A stretch of 64,000 nucleotides of DNA from Perilla frutescens (GCA_026008535.1 BRKX01000011.1:43012183-43076182); one strand, 5' to 3'; positions 11,099 through 23,663 are shown, numbered from the stretch's first letter. Numbers and translations are program-made. Notes: a model not told the origin generated them from the sequence alone.

Positions 11099-12540
11099 AT
11101 GAATTTGAGGTGCAGAGGTACAATTGACTTAGTACCAATAGATCCTGAAATTGAGGCTTCTGCAAGACACAGGAACACAGAGAGAATCCGAGCTAAGAAA
11201 ATGGCAGTCACCAGGGAAGAGGAGATGGCTGCTATGTGTAGAGAGATGGATGCGCTAAAGACATTGCTGCAACAATAACAGCATCAAGAACCACCGACTG
11301 TCACACCACTAATTAGACAGGCTCTGGAGCCCGAAGCCACTAGACATTTTGGTGGAGTCCATTTACCGGCTATAGATGCCAACAATTTTGAGCTGAAGTC
11401 TGGTTAAATTTTGATGGTTCAGCAGAACCAATTCGGTGGAGGAGCATTCAAAGACCCACATACGTATGTGGCGCAATTTCTTGAGATTTGTGGGACCGTC
11501 AAGATGAATGGAGTAGGAGCTAACACCAACCGACTTCATCTTTTCTTATTTTCTCTACGAGACTAGGCGAAGTTATGGTACAAATCTCTAGAGGCCGGCT
11601 CAGTCAGAACGTGGTCAGAGTTGTGTAAGAAGTTTCTGGCTAAGTACTGTCCTCCAAGAAAAACTCTGAAGATGAAGAATGAGATCACCCAGTTCCGGCA
11701 GTTTGATCAGGAAGCTCTATATGAAGCTTGGGAGAGGTTCAGAGATCTTATCAGAAAGTGCACACGACATGGATTTGGAGCAGACCAGTAAGTGTGCTAC
11801 TTTTACAATGGATTGTTGGAGCATACCCGAGATCAAATAGACACTGCTGCTGGAGGAGCTCTGTTGGAGTTGTCTACGGATGATGCCATGGATTTTTTTG
11901 GAGAGAATGGCTGCAAACAGTGCTCAATGGCCATCTAAAAGAAACTCCGTTAGCAGGGTGGCCGAGATTTCATCTTGTAATAATATGAAGGATTTGACGG
12001 CTCATATGTCAACTATGGACAAGGCGATTACAAGAATGAAGAAGAATAGCTTAGCCCCGGTGGAGAATGTGCCGGAAAAAGTAGCTGCAGTCCAAGATGA
12101 AGTGGGATATGTGAATTACATGCAAGGACGAGGCTACAACAACAATTTTCGACCAAATCAAGGAGGAAATTCATACCACCAGTTTGGACAACAAATCAAT
12201 GATAAGCTGAGTTATAGGAATCCTAATAACTTTTAGCAGTCGCCTGTCAAGTTTTCCACCACCAATGGAGTCATCAATGAATCTTCACAGTCGGATTTAG
12301 AGAATATTCTAGAATCATTTATGACTGCCACCAAACAAATGATGAATGTTGAAGCTGCCAAGGTGGATAATCTGACAATAGCCTTTAACAAGTTCACTGC
12401 CAACACGGGGGGCTCAATTGAAATCTATGGAGGTTCAGATTGGTCAGCTGGCCAAGATCGTTGGAAGCCAACAACAAAAAGGCCAATACCCAAGCAATAC
12501 AGAGGTGAACCCTAAAGAACACTGCAATGCAATCCATGTG
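11099..12540 (+). pseudogene. Athila-1 gag, decayed
   Basis: The frame begins at ATG 11099 (MNLRCRGTIDLVPIDPEIE). It holds the conserved gag core: HLPAIDANNFELKSG, FLEICGTVKMNGVG, AKLWYKSLEAGSV, FLAKYCPPRKT, ITQFRQFDQEALYEAWERFR, CYFYNGLLEHTRDQIDTAAGGAL. In-frame stops occur after LLQQ (about 11276), after LKSG, inside SLRD*AKLW, and in GADQ*VCYF, and a frame change lies near 11885-11930. Downstream, phrases such as GRGYNNNFRPNQGG and VEAAKVDNLTIAFNKF match Athila-2 gag. It is the nucleocapsid precursor of a gypsy element and is not expressible as one protein. Confidence 0.9.
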
Positions 12541-13476
12541 TGCAGTGGCATAGATGAAGATGGTGAACAAAAGACTGCAACTGTTGTTGAAGAGGCTCCT
12601 AAGCCTAAGTATATGCCTCCTCCCGCCAATGTCCCACCACTACCGTTTCCCCAAAGACAGAGAAAGCAAGAAAAAGAAGCTCAATTTGCTCGATTTCTTG
12701 ATATTTTCAAGAAATTATCCATAAACATACCTTTTGTTGAGGCACTGGAGAAGATGTCAAAACATGCCAAGTTCATGAAGGAGATCTTGGCCAAGAAGAA
12801 AAGGATTGGGGAAGTAGAAATGGTGCATTTGACAAAAGAATACAGTGCAGTGATACAAAGACCAGTGCTGATGAAATTGAAGGATCTGGGAAGTTTTTCT
12901 ATCCCATGTGTTATTGAAAGTTCCAACTTTGACCGTGTGCTATGTGATTTGGGAGCTAGTATCAATTTGATGCCATTCTTTGTCTACCAATAGCTGGAAC
13001 TTGGCTCATTGAAATCGGTCTCTTTGACTTTGCAGCTAGCTGATCGGACTCTGAGGTGTCCACGTGGCATAGTTGAAGATGTTCTTGTGAAAATCGGGAA
13101 GTTTTTTTTCCCAGTTAATTTTATTGTGTTGGACATGGAAGAAGATTGTAGAATTCCTCTCATTTTTGGGAGACCGTTTCTCACCACTGCTAGAGCATTT
13201 ATCGATGTGAAAAGGAGGACTTTGGTATTGCGAGTTGAAGACAAAAGTGAAATTTTCACTGTTTATCGGCCCCTTGACAATCCAGCATATGAGGAAGTAA
13301 AGATGGTTGAAGTGGTATACTCCTCTAATAAATTTGATAAACTTCCTACGCTCGTTGATTTGAAAAGGCCGATCAAAGTTCAAGAAGCTAAGAAGATAAA
13401 AGCTAAGAAAAATCATGGAGAGCAATGGGGTTGGGGACGAGCAACTTCAATCTCCCCAATAGAGTTGATGATATGA
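12541..13476 (+). pseudogene. Athila-1 gag C-terminus and aspartic protease
   Basis: A long frame covers 12418-12993 and a second, in the same frame after one TAG, covers 13009-13476. Landmarks are PFPQRQRKQEKEAQFARFL, SINIPFVEALEKM, the protease phrase VLCDLGASINLMP, LQLADRTLRCPRGIVEDVLV and IPLIFGRPFLTTARAFIDV. The active site reads D-L-G-A rather than D-T/S-G-A, as in Athila-2. A TAG follows VYQ near 12991. After 13476 the element jumps to the post-integrase tail, so no RT follows. Confidence 0.88.
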
Positions 13477-13479
13477 GGA

Positions 13480-14085
13480 TTAGTGTGGCGTCGCGCTTCA
13501 CCAAATCCTCCTTAGCCATTTTCAAGAAGATGTCGAGCTCGAGACAATAAATCAAGCGTTGATTGGGAGGCAACCCAATATTGTGGTACTTTGTTTTTAT
13601 TTTGTGTTTTTTATTTCTTTTGTACTCTTCTTTTCTCTAATTTTTCGTGCAGGTAAAAAAAAAAGGCCTTCAGTTTCCTCAGCCTCCACCTTGGTGAGTT
13701 TGGTCTTCAGGATACTCCACTTTTTTCCCTCCAAACTTATTCTCCTGACATGTGAATAAGTTTGGGGGAGGGGGCTGGTGTAGTAGTATCCTAAATTTAT
13801 CTATTTATTTATTTTACTCAGGATGTTGTTTTTGTTTTTGTTTTTAGGAGTAGTTTGATGTTACTTTTGATTATCTCAGAATTTCTCTGTCTATTTGAAA
13901 ATGTTTTGTATTGAGATATCAGAGAATATTTGTGGATGTAAAACTATGAAGTTGTGGAAACTTGACTAGCTGATGATGACAATGCATTTATTTGAAAAGT
14001 TACTAATCGAGTATGTGATGATGAATTACTTTGTGCTTTGATAGATTCCTAGAATTTATACCTTTGGAATGTGATTGAGCATGAG
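13480..14085 (+). other. Athila-1 3' tail, pol-deletion junction and internal polypurine-like run
   Basis: From about 13533 (GAGCTCGAGAC, then GGGAGGCAACCCAAT) the sequence matches what follows integrase in Athila-2 (28676-28720 on the minus strand). A splice-acceptor-like TTTTTCGTGCAG (about 13640-13652) is also shared. AATAAGTTTGGGGGAGGGGG near 13758-13777 matches the run after ORF3 of Athila-2, so the ORF3 body is also absent. The rest matches the non-coding 3' tail of Athila-2. Confidence 0.75.
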
Positions 14086-14090
14086 AGATT

Positions 14091-15549
14091 TGATAAACGA
14101 GATTTTCACCCTATTCCCAAGCATAATTCATCTGATTAGGATGCTCTTTTTCTTTATTTTCCGCTTTAAATGTTGTTTTTTCCTTTAAGTCTTATAATAA
14201 ACGCGTTTAATGCATCCGTGTGTGTTTCAAAGTGAATCGAGTGGATCGAGCCTCCAAAGAGCAGAACAAGGCGCGACCCATGCACAGTGTTGGCGCGAGT
14301 GTGTGTTCAAACAGAGGCCCGGAAACACCATTTTGAGGCGCGACCCGAGCACAGAGCCAGGATGCGCGACCCAAGCCAGGCCTGGCGCGAGCACCGACAC
14401 GACGCGAGTATGCGTTCACTCAGAGGGGTCAAAAGGCTGTGTCGAGGCACGGACCGAGCACAGAGACCCGAGATATGACACGACCGAGCCCGTGTCACCC
14501 CCCTTCCGGCCTGTTCTGGATTTTATCCCTTTTCCCCCATTTTTGCTTTATTTTTAATGTTCAGAAATTGGGGTAGTATATATACGAATCTTGTTTAAAA
14601 AAACTAGGTTAACACATTCTATAGCCCCCAAAAATAGACTTAGCTTGTGGAGAGTTTTTGTGTAAGGAATCTTGAGCTTGGAAGAGAATTTTGTAGAAGA
14701 CAATTTCAAGTTTTTGAAGATTTTCAATTATCATTCGGGTTTACTCTAATTCTTGTCTATGTTATTTATTTTTCTTGATGATTTTTGCTTTCTATCAATC
14801 TCAAGCATGAGTAGCTAATCTTCCTTAGTTCTAGGGTGATGTGAAATTAACATTGGGTGTTGGATTTTTAGGTGTGAATTCATACTTCTTCTTCTCTCTC
14901 TCTCTCTATTCATAAATCATGGTTATGATTTCATCTTGCTTTGGGTTGGCCATCTAAAGTTTGATTATGTGTTGAATTGCCTTTAAGAAAAGAAATTTGA
15001 CATGGATGATTGATTTATGAATCCAATTTGATGTTTAAACGAGAGTTGGATATTGAATTAGTTTTGGTGATTAATTGTGATTAATTTGGTAAAATTAGGA
15101 TTTATGCCTAGAGATAGGAGAATTCTTATTTTTCTAATTATATGCTAGAAGCTCGAGAGAGTTCTAGGATTAATTAAGTTGGAATCTCATGAGTGAAAGT
15201 AGCATGATTTTTACCCAAATTCTTATGCCTATGTTAATGAACATTACCTTAGAGCTTTTTTATTTACTTGTTAATACTCGTCATTGTGCTTGTGTTGCAA
15301 TTTTCATATTTTAGTGGACTATCTTGAGTTTGTTTATTTTTATGCCTAAAATATAAATCCCAACAAAAATGTATTCGTTCCGTTTGACTTGCGAAATAGC
15401 ATAAATTTGGTATTTGCATAGCTTGAGTTATCTTCACTCCCCGCATTTGACCTAATTCCGCATATTACATGATTGTTCACTTGCAATATGGGATTAGTTA
15501 ATTAAAACTTGTTTAGGATTGATTGTGGTTGTTGGAAATTTTCCCATCA
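14091..15549. mobile_element. Solo LTR (1459 bp) nested in Athila-1
   Basis: It runs from TGATAAACGAG to TTTTCCCATCA and is flanked by perfect 5-bp duplications AGATT (14086-14090 and 15550-15554). The flanking Athila-1 tail becomes continuous with Athila-2 (about 25960-25930, minus strand) if the insertion is removed. No primer site, gag or pol is present. A GC-rich block at 14215-14505 repeats GCGCGACCC and GCGCGAG words and produces spurious frames on both strands. Confidence 0.9.
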
Positions 15550-15554
15550 AGATT

Positions 15555-16519
15555 TCGAGCCTAAGACTTGTAATCTTGTTTGTTTCTGGTGTGATTATCA
15601 ATCTTGTGTGTGATCTCTAGAACTTGCCTTCACATCTCTCTCGAGACTACGTGTTGTATGTTGATAGTTGAAAATGATTTAAGACCATTTTTGTTAGCCA
15701 AACTTTATCCATACACTGGTCCTGATAAATTAATCATCCTTAATCAACCATGTTGAGCCTTAAAGCCCATTTCTTTGAGTTTCCTATTCATTGAAAATTT
15801 ATGGAGAAAGGAAGTTGAAAAGTTATAGAATGATGGGTAGTTGGGGTTGATGTTGAGGTTCTTTTGCCCGAAAAATTGGTATGGATTTATGCTCGCATTG
15901 ATCACTTCAAACAAATGAAGAAGAAGAAGAAGAAAAAAGAAAAAAAAAATAAAGAAAAAAAGAGCATGGAAATTGAAAATTATACCAAGGAAATTAAATG
16001 AGACTCAAAGAGTCTAATGGGGCTAGAAAATTGAGTGAACATTGTAGAAGGGTGAAAAGGTTGGAAGATGATCCAAAAGGATTCTACTATGGAGTTGGAG
16101 CGTTATTTATTTGGAGGGTGTCAGAGTTTATTTAACTTAGTCACTTAACCAAAATTTCCCCACCTTAGCAGAAGCCTACATTACAACCAATGAAAAGTCC
16201 TATTTGATTCATACCTTGAAGCACACGTTGTTGTAGTGGAGAGATGATATTGATTGCAAGCCTATGGTGGATTATATGCATTGAATTGATTTTTGAGTGT
16301 AAACACGTCCTTTTTAAACACTTGTGTGATGAGAGAAAATACACACCCAGAGAGGTTCATTATTTAAAGGCATGATTTCTTTGAATTTATCTTTGTGCAT
16401 TGTGGTTTTGATCTACATACTTGATTGGGCAAAAATTTTCATGTTTAACGATCCACACTTCAGTTCTTTCATATTTCTCAGATGTTCAAGGACGAGCATG
16501 TCTCTAAGTTTTGGGGAGT
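15555..16519 (+). other. Athila-1 3' non-coding tail with polypurine tract
   Basis: This part matches the 3' tail of Athila-2 (about 25030-25930, minus strand), for example in the phrase TTGAGCCTTAAAGCCCATTTC. An A-rich AAGAAGAAG run lies at about 15915-15960. The polypurine tract AAGTTTTGGGGAGT ends at 16519. Confidence 0.8.
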
Positions 16520-17915
16520 TGATAAACCCTTGTTTTTCAATGGTTTTCACTCATTTTGAGTTCTAGTTGGATGGTTGTTCATGTGTACTACTTGCATGAA
16601 TTAACAAGTTGTGCATAGTTTTTCATATTTTGTGCAGTGTCACGTATTTGCTCATTTTGAAGGGATTTTATGTCATTTATTTTATGAGACTCAATTGAGA
16701 TTGAAACTATTAAGAAGATAGAGGATCGAGTGAGGAGCGTGCTGCAACTTGAATCGGGTCAATCGGATGAGAAACGAGTGAAAACGGAGCAAAACGGTGA
16801 GGAGTGTCGGGCGACAGAAGCTGGTACACGGCCCGTGCAGGAAGAACCCTTAGCGAACGGACTGTGCGCGTCCTTAAGAAACTGGATCAGAATGTTCCGC
16901 ATGGTCCGTGTGCGAGAAAGCCCTTAGTATACAGACCGTGCGTGTTGAGGCGGTTTGTGGTGGATTTTTCTCTCCTTCCTTGTTCGACTCCAACACCCAT
17001 CCAAACTTGGCCCGACTATTTAAGGCTTGTATTTGCACGAAAATTGGCACAACTTTTATCCTATAGAAAGAGCAGAGACATCGTGGAGAAGACAGAGTAG
17101 AGACTACAGAGAGAGAGATTGAAGAAGCGTATCATAGACTAAGTTTATTTTATGCTTTATTCAATTAGAACTATCATGTTGAATGCTTTTGTTTCTTTAT
17201 TTTCTTTGGATTTTGAATGCAACATGAGTAGCTAAATTTCTTGAGATCCTAGGGTTGTTGAATGTTGATGGATTTTATGATTTGACGTAATTTATTGGTC
17301 CGTTTTATATGTTGTTTATGCATCCTTGTTTATTGTTGTCTTGTGTGGATGGTTTGATCAGCATTTACACTTGTGCAGTTAATTTATTATTCACTCGAGA
17401 GAGGTTGATAGATTAACGGATTAGGATTGCATATCACGAGTCTGCTAGATCGAGAGATTGGTATGTCGTGAGGAGAATAAATCTGAGGTACTAATTGAAA
17501 TTAGATAAGAATTCGAGATCGAGAGATAAGAATTAGAATCTAATCTACATCTAGAACTTACTCGAGAGAGAGGGACTAGATAATTTAGTGATTCTCCTAC
17601 AAGATTTAGGATTAAATTGGTTTAATAAATTATCTAAAAATCGGGAAATACATTTAGCAGCAATACCCTAGGATCCGTTTCTTCATCTGTTTATCCAGTT
17701 TTCTATGCTTGATTTATTTATTTATTTTACAACATTTAGTTAACTAAAATCAATCCTTTAATTTGATTCTCTAGATAAAGTGAAACAACAGGATTAGATA
17801 CTTAGTCGGGTTGCATAGCCAGTCTCTGTGGATACGACCTTGATCGCCGTTATTTTACTATAACTTACCTCGTTCTCTTGCGAGTAGTGTTTTAGGTGCA
17901 ATAAAATATCGAACA
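16520..17915 (+). repeat. 3' LTR of Athila-1 (1396 bp)
   Basis: It runs from TGATAAACCCTTG to ATATCGAACA and corresponds throughout to 9518-10922, with scattered substitutions. The palindrome block lies at 16826-16940. No matching 5-bp duplication with the left side is expected, because internal element sequence precedes the left LTR. Confidence 0.9.
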
Positions 17916-18571
17916 AACTATTTATTAAAAATTAGAAATAATCAAATATAATCAATAATAATTATTTAATGACTAAAAATAAATATTATAGATAAGAATA
18001 CATCCTAATAATAAAAAATCAACTCTAGATAACATTTATATTAGCTTAAAATAAAAATAAATATAATAAAATAATCGATCCTAATTTAACAAGAAACACA
18101 AAAGATTAAAATATTATTTCAAAGGGTTAGTTTTTTTAGGTGAAATAGAAATAGAAATAGAAATTGAATCTATCTATCTAGATATTAAAGTAAAATTGTA
18201 GGTATAAAATTGTCACTAATTTTAATTAAAAGTTTATTTAAATTAATACTTTCGCAGAAAAGTTTTAGAAGTTTAGTGGTGGTTGAGTTGTCTAATGTGA
18301 TGTTCAAACTTAGATCCTACCCATGATCGAATTATGTCTATTACCATTTCATATTACCCTTTTGTTTTATTTTTCAATTTTTTCCATTCCAGTTTTTTTC
18401 CAATCTAATATTTTTTCCTTTACTTTTATTTCCTTTAAAAAAAATCTGATTTTTATTCTTTTATTTTCCTTAAGGATCTTTTCTTTTATGTCTACCTTTT
18501 TTCAATTTTTTATTATATTACTCAATATTTCTTAGGTACATGATCATGTCCACCATTTACTCATTCCAATA
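17916..18571. other. AT-rich degenerate repeat region, no gene
   Basis: T-rich and A-rich sequence containing the word TTAGGTACATGATCA and runs of TTCTTTTATT. The same words recur at 19986-20170 and 23158-23530, suggesting one degenerate repeat family later split by insertions. The short frame at 18323-18535 is low-complexity Phe/Leu/Ile and is not a gene. Confidence 0.6.
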
Positions 18572-18576
18572 CTTTC

Positions 18577-19980
18577 TGATTGGGCCATATTTTCCTAAAG
18601 TTTTCGAGTTGATTTTGTGTCTATTGTTGCTATGTTAATTACCCAATTGCTTTGTTTTGTGGAAAGAAGTGGTCTTTTGAGTTAAATGCAGATAGTTAAC
18701 ACAACATTGAAGAATTAGCCAAGATTCCAAACTGAAGCTGCACATTTTGACTTGAGGAGATTTGACGTCGCAGTCAGTAAGGGCACACTGCAGGAGCAAA
18801 AAAATCCTAAGCACAGTTCGTGGGTTTCAACAATTAGAATTGGGCCGATCCATGAGTTTTGAGACTTCCAGTGGACCCAGACGTGAACTACAATCTGGAA
18901 ATTAATTTGGAAGCGGCTACAAAGAAGTCTACAGCCCTAAGGAGTCTCTTTGGTCAACTTACCTAGTTTAGATAGATATAGATTTTTATTTCCTAGTTAA
19001 GTTGGATTCTCTTATGGATATTAGAGATATTAGGATCTATTTTGCTTGGAATCGAGAATTGAGATCGGACACAGTAGCGAGACCGTAGAGACGCAATTTT
19101 ATTCAGTTTCATATTTTCTTCTCTAATTCATCGTGTTCAAGGTTTTCAAGATTTTATGCGATCAAGTTTTATTATGAATTCCAGCTAAGGTTCGACCATA
19201 TCTCGGGTGACGATTTAACGAAGCTCTAGCAACTAAATCGTGAGATCTAACTGCTTTATCATTTAATTGAATGCATGTATCTGTTGTTCTTAAATTTCGT
19301 GTCGTTAATTGTTTCGGCATTGCTAGGTAGTTGCAAATATTTAGTAACTCGGAATTAATTAGTAGCCAATTAAACCGGCCATCCGTAATTTTGGTTTAAG
19401 TTTAATCAGTGGTAAAACGGTTCTTCAGAACCAGGGGAATAACAGTCAAGTTTCAACTGTCCTGTGTCAGAGTCGGTTGGATTTGAATCGGATTTCTCTA
19501 GAATTCAATGTTGTCGGCTCATTAAACCTATAGAGTATCTCTTATGGTAGTCAGTCGATTAGGGAAATAATTGGTGAAGTGTCTTCCTGGTTATCGAGAA
19601 GTTATGGAGAAATTAGGTCGTGCCAGTAAGTGTCTTCGGCGACTATAAATGATTTGCATGAGTTGATTAAATTAATCTTTGCATCAAGGATCGTTTTAGT
19701 GAGCTAGAGTGGAGTTAGTTGGAATCCGAGATATTTCTTTAATCCTTGTTAGAATCGGTTCTCTGCGTGTTATTTATATAATTCAATTTTATTATTACCT
19801 TCGTTAAATTCAGTTTAAAATCTCAAGACCCCCGTTTGAAATTTGGTTATACAGATTGGAAATAAGGAGTAATTCTCGCCGGTCCTTTGGGAGACGATCC
19901 TGCTCGCCGCTGTACTCTGCAGTAAGGGCTTACCGACTGGTTTGTCGGGACATTTATTTTTGGTGAAAAACGACGCACCA
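18577..19980. mobile_element. Solo LTR (1404 bp)
   Basis: It runs from TGATTGGGCCATA to AACGACGCACCA and is flanked by perfect duplications CTTTC (18572-18576 and 19981-19985). The 3' part (GGTCCTTTGGGAGACGATCC ... CGCCGCTGTACTCTGC) is of the kind found near the ends of long plant LTRs. No open frame or primer site is present, so a solo LTR is the simplest reading. Confidence 0.88.
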
Positions 19981-19985
19981 CTTTC

Positions 19986-20169
19986 TTTTATTACTTATTA
20001 TATTTTAGGTATATGATCAAGAACATCATTTATTTTGATAATTAGCATGACATCTTTTTCTTTTTCTTTTTCTTTTTTATTTTCGAAATTTTCTTTATTC
20101 TTTCTTTTGATTTTTTTCTTTTTATTTGACCCCTTTCTAATTTTTCTTTTATTACTTAATATTTTTAGG
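19986..20169. repeat. AT-rich degenerate tandem-like repeat
   Basis: TTCTTTTATTACTTATTAT ... TTAGGTATATGATCA is followed by a second degenerate copy. It lies between two LTR insertions and continues after 23157. Confidence 0.55.
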
Positions 20170-20174
20170 TGCAT

Positions 20175-23157
20175 TGTAATACCCTGTCCCAAAATAAAAA
20201 TGTGAATTACTTCAACTCTATAGGAAACATGTGTTGTTTATAGGATGCTTTGAAATGATTTTTAAAAATTCCAAACATAGAGAAAATGACTCCCAAAGTT
20301 GACTTGATTCTACTCTTAAAATCATGCTATCCTCTAAATCTTTCATGATCACATATCTTTTTCCTCGTGACGAGACATTTTCATGAGTCTTTTCAATTTG
20401 TCATTTGGACGTTTACTGAATCTTATGTGTCCTAATTATTGAAAGATCGTCTTTTCATCCTTAAAATAAAATTTTACCATTTCAAGTTTAACTCCGAAAA
20501 TTGATTTCATCTTTCACTAGGAGTCACAAATCTTTTCATAATCGTGTAGTCGTTGCTTTCATTAAAAACAGAGTTCGTTTGACCTTCCAATGAAATTTTA
20601 TTCGTTCTCTATTTCAACCCAATACCATATATTAAAATACATTACAATGATTGCCACCACTCAATCTTACCTTGTTTCATGTGTCACCATGCATGTCAAG
20701 GGTGCTCCATGTGTTACTCATTTAGCTTCTCTCACACCTCTTGTCTCTTTCTCTTCTCCTCAAGCACCAACAACAACCTTTCCTTTTCTTCTAATTTCAA
20801 TCCTCAAACCTTAGTGAAAAATTATGAAATTTTACAGAGAGCTTCCCACTTTCATGTAGATGATGTTAGCTAAAGAAATCATCCAATTTAATTCTCATAT
20901 GGTCGAGAATGAAGGCAAACATTACACAGGTTGTTGTATTCCGCCACAACTGCAGCAACCATTTTCTTCTGTATATTTCAACCTTCAAATCTCTACCAAA
21001 ATTGCTGAAATTTGGATATGTTGTTCCTCTTGCCATGTAGTTGAAGTTCTTCACTGGAATCACTCAATTTGGTGTTCGAAAAGTCAGAAACGAAGACATG
21101 TAAAATTGTGGTTTCAGGTTGTAAGTTTTATCATGAGTGTAGCAATAATATTTTACCATTTTCGTCCTTTAAACTTCATTCAGAATTTCTGAAATTCGGA
21201 TATGTTTCTCTTATATATTTGTAGATAATTTTAGACTGAAGAATTTCTAAATTTGGAGCTCTGTAGCTCCTAAATGAAGTTCAACTAGTTTCTTGGTGGT
21301 TGAATTTTTGTAATTCACCAAATCCATTTGCGATATCTTTTCCTATTGATCTAGATTTTTTTTCGTGGAGTTTGCATTGGTTTTAAATTCACTCTTCAAG
21401 GTTTCTATAATATGCCTTAGATCATCAATATGAGGTCGTTTGGTCTATCAAAGTTACATCGCAAGTCGACATGTCAAATCTGCTGCAGGAGTTGTTGTTC
21501 TGTGAGTGCAACTTTAGAGCTCATTTTCCATTGATCCCTCCATTCTTTTGACTTGATTTTTGGACTGAAGAATCTTATCATAGCAAGCTTCCCATCCATA
21601 TTTTTCAATCCAAGATCTTATGTCATTTGGTCCACCAAAACTGAGTCATAAGTTTTCCGAAAACCACACTCTTTTTGGAAGATTTCAACTATGTTCATGA
21701 TGTTATATTCGATGCTCATTTCCAGTTGTTGTACCCATTGTTATTGAATGGTTTATTCCATTGAAATCTTTGTTTTCCATATTATTGTACTTTTGATCGG
21801 AAATTCGTTGAGTATCGAGCTCGATCGAGCCCCAAATTTCTTGTTGATCAATATGTTCGGTGAACAGTAATAGTTGTCTTTCGACCTATTTCAAGCCAGG
21901 GTGATCGGAATTTTTCTTTGACTCCTTTTGACTGATTATAGGTCCTCTTGTGACAGACGCGTAGCCGCTGACCGTGTGTCGAGCAGATTTCAATTGAATT
22001 TTCTATAATTTTTAGTAGTTATTGCCCTGTTTTAAGTCATTCCAGTTTTCATATGATTTGTTTCAAGTTAAGAGTATCATAAGAACCTATTATCGAGTCA
22101 TGTTGGGTTTAAAATTGAGTATTGCAAATTCCTAATTGAAGTAAAATGAATAAAGCTCTAATTAAAATAAATCAAATATTAGATTAATTTCGGAAGTAGT
22201 TGTTGATCCTAAAATGTGAGGATTGATCCTTGTAGGACTTGCGCGACTTACGAGAAGAGTGAAAGGTTGAATCTCGAGGTGGTTAGAACAACTTATCCCT
22301 AAGGGAACCCAAAAAGGAACTCCGAACAGTTGCTCCGTCCCCAATACCGTGATTGAGTGTTGGATCCTTGTTAAAACTTCTGTATCTATAAGGTGGGCTA
22401 TTCTATCTTTGTAAATTATATCTTTCGGGCTATGAAGCTCTGCCTTATTAAAATTGCATATGTGATTATCTATGTTAAATATTTACGTGCTGTTGTATGT
22501 TGTCTGAGTCTCATAAACTGGCGCTGTGTCAATGTGAGTAGCTATAGTATTGCATGCATTATTCATCATGCTATATTCCTTGTCGAAAGAATAAAATAAA
22601 CGGTTACACTCATTGGTTATACTCATAAACTTTACGCGTTGGTGATGTAGTAGGGATTGCGGGCAGTGACTGGTTATACTCTTACCGCTTCACGATAAAA
22701 TATTTTGGTGAAATTAGGTTGCTTCTAACTTTAAAACCTCCTAAACTTCACTAAATGCATGAATACAGATAGACCATTTTTAGAAAATGATTTGCATGAC
22801 TTAAATTGTGAAAACTTGCCCACTAAGTACATTAGTACTTAGCTCAAATCTTTTCAAATATTTTCCAGTATACTAGATCATGGACGTGACGATGCTGAGA
22901 AATGGACTTTTGTTATTTACTTATCTCTCGTTGTCTCTTTCTGTTAAATTAAGCTTCCGCACTTATGATATTATTTTGTTAAATATTAGGAACTCTAATT
23001 TTGATATTTGGACAAGTATATGTATTATAAGTCATGTTTAGTTGTTTTGAGTCTTCTGCTTATGTTTCATTAATTAAATTACCCATTTATTTCCCGCTTC
23101 TTAATTCCAACCCCTGTATCGCCCATTTTCAAGGTCTTTCGGGACTGGGACGCTACA
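20175..23157. mobile_element. Long solo-LTR-like insertion (~2.98 kb), probably Del/Tekay-type
   Basis: It starts TGTAATACCCTGTCCC and ends GGGACTGGGACGCTACA, with flanks TGCAT (20170-20174) and TACAT (23158-23162), a 5-bp duplication with one change. The flanking AT-rich repeat becomes continuous (TTAGGTRCATGATCA) on removal. It holds no gag or pol; the longest frames (20590-20814, 20860-21192, 22393-22599) show no domain. TGTAA-ACCC...GGGCGCTACA-type ends and LTRs of about 3 kb are known from Del/Tekay chromoviruses; assigning it there is inference. Confidence 0.75.
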
Positions 23158-23162
23158 TACAT

Positions 23163-23658
23163 GATCAATCCCGACATTTTGATAATTAAAATTAATTATT
23201 TTTCTCTCTTTTTTTTTTCATTTTTATCTCTACCATTTTCCAACTTTATTTTTTATTTTTTTTCATTCTGATCTTTTCTTTTATCTCTACCATTTTCTAA
23301 TTTTTTTATTACTTATTATTTTAAGTACATGATCAAACTTTTCATTTATTTTGATGATTAAGATTAATTATAATTTTTATTTTTTCTTCCTTTTCATTTT
23401 TTTCTTTTATTTTCCTTTTTGATATTTTCTTTTATTTCAATCTAATTCCAATTTTTTCTTTAATTACTTAATGTTTTTTAAGTATATGATCAAAGCTACC
23501 ATTTATTTTGACAAGTAGAACTAATTTTATTTATTCAATACTGTAATTCTTATATTTCTTAATTTCATTTTTATTTAATATTTTAATAGTTAATTATTTA
23601 ATCTTATAATTTGTTGCATTCTTATGTGTTCATTTTATGAACTTATATGTATGTTTTG
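23163..23658. repeat. AT-rich degenerate repeat, no gene
   Basis: It holds repeated words such as TTCTTTTATTT, TTACTTA, AAGTACATGATCA and ATTTATTTTGA, as in 18350-18570 and 19986-20170. It ends at the target site of Athila-2. Confidence 0.6.
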
Positions 23659-23663
23659 GCAAT

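Larger units (their letters stand above)
9518..17915 (+). mobile_element. Athila-like Ty3/gypsy element Athila-1, non-autonomous (no RT/IN)
   Basis: The element has two LTRs (9518-10922 and 16520-17915), a tRNA-Asp-type primer binding site, gag and protease remnants and a 3' non-coding tail, but the whole RT-RNase H-integrase segment is absent. Sequence 3' of protease joins directly, near 13480-13535, to the region that follows integrase in Athila-2. A solo LTR of another family is nested at 14091-15549. The coding remnants hold several stops, so it is both deleted and decayed. The Athila assignment rests on gag and protease similarity to Athila-2, LTR length and primer site; it is inference at lineage level. 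Confidence 0.88.

Noticed and set aside
14207..14557. Four overlapping frames of 63-115 codons
   Set aside because: They lie in the GC-rich repeated block of a solo LTR, overlap on both strands and carry repetitive Arg/Ala-rich composition.
20590..21192. Several frames of 64-110 codons
   Set aside because: They lie inside a solo-LTR-like insertion, overlap in different frames and show no recognisable motif.
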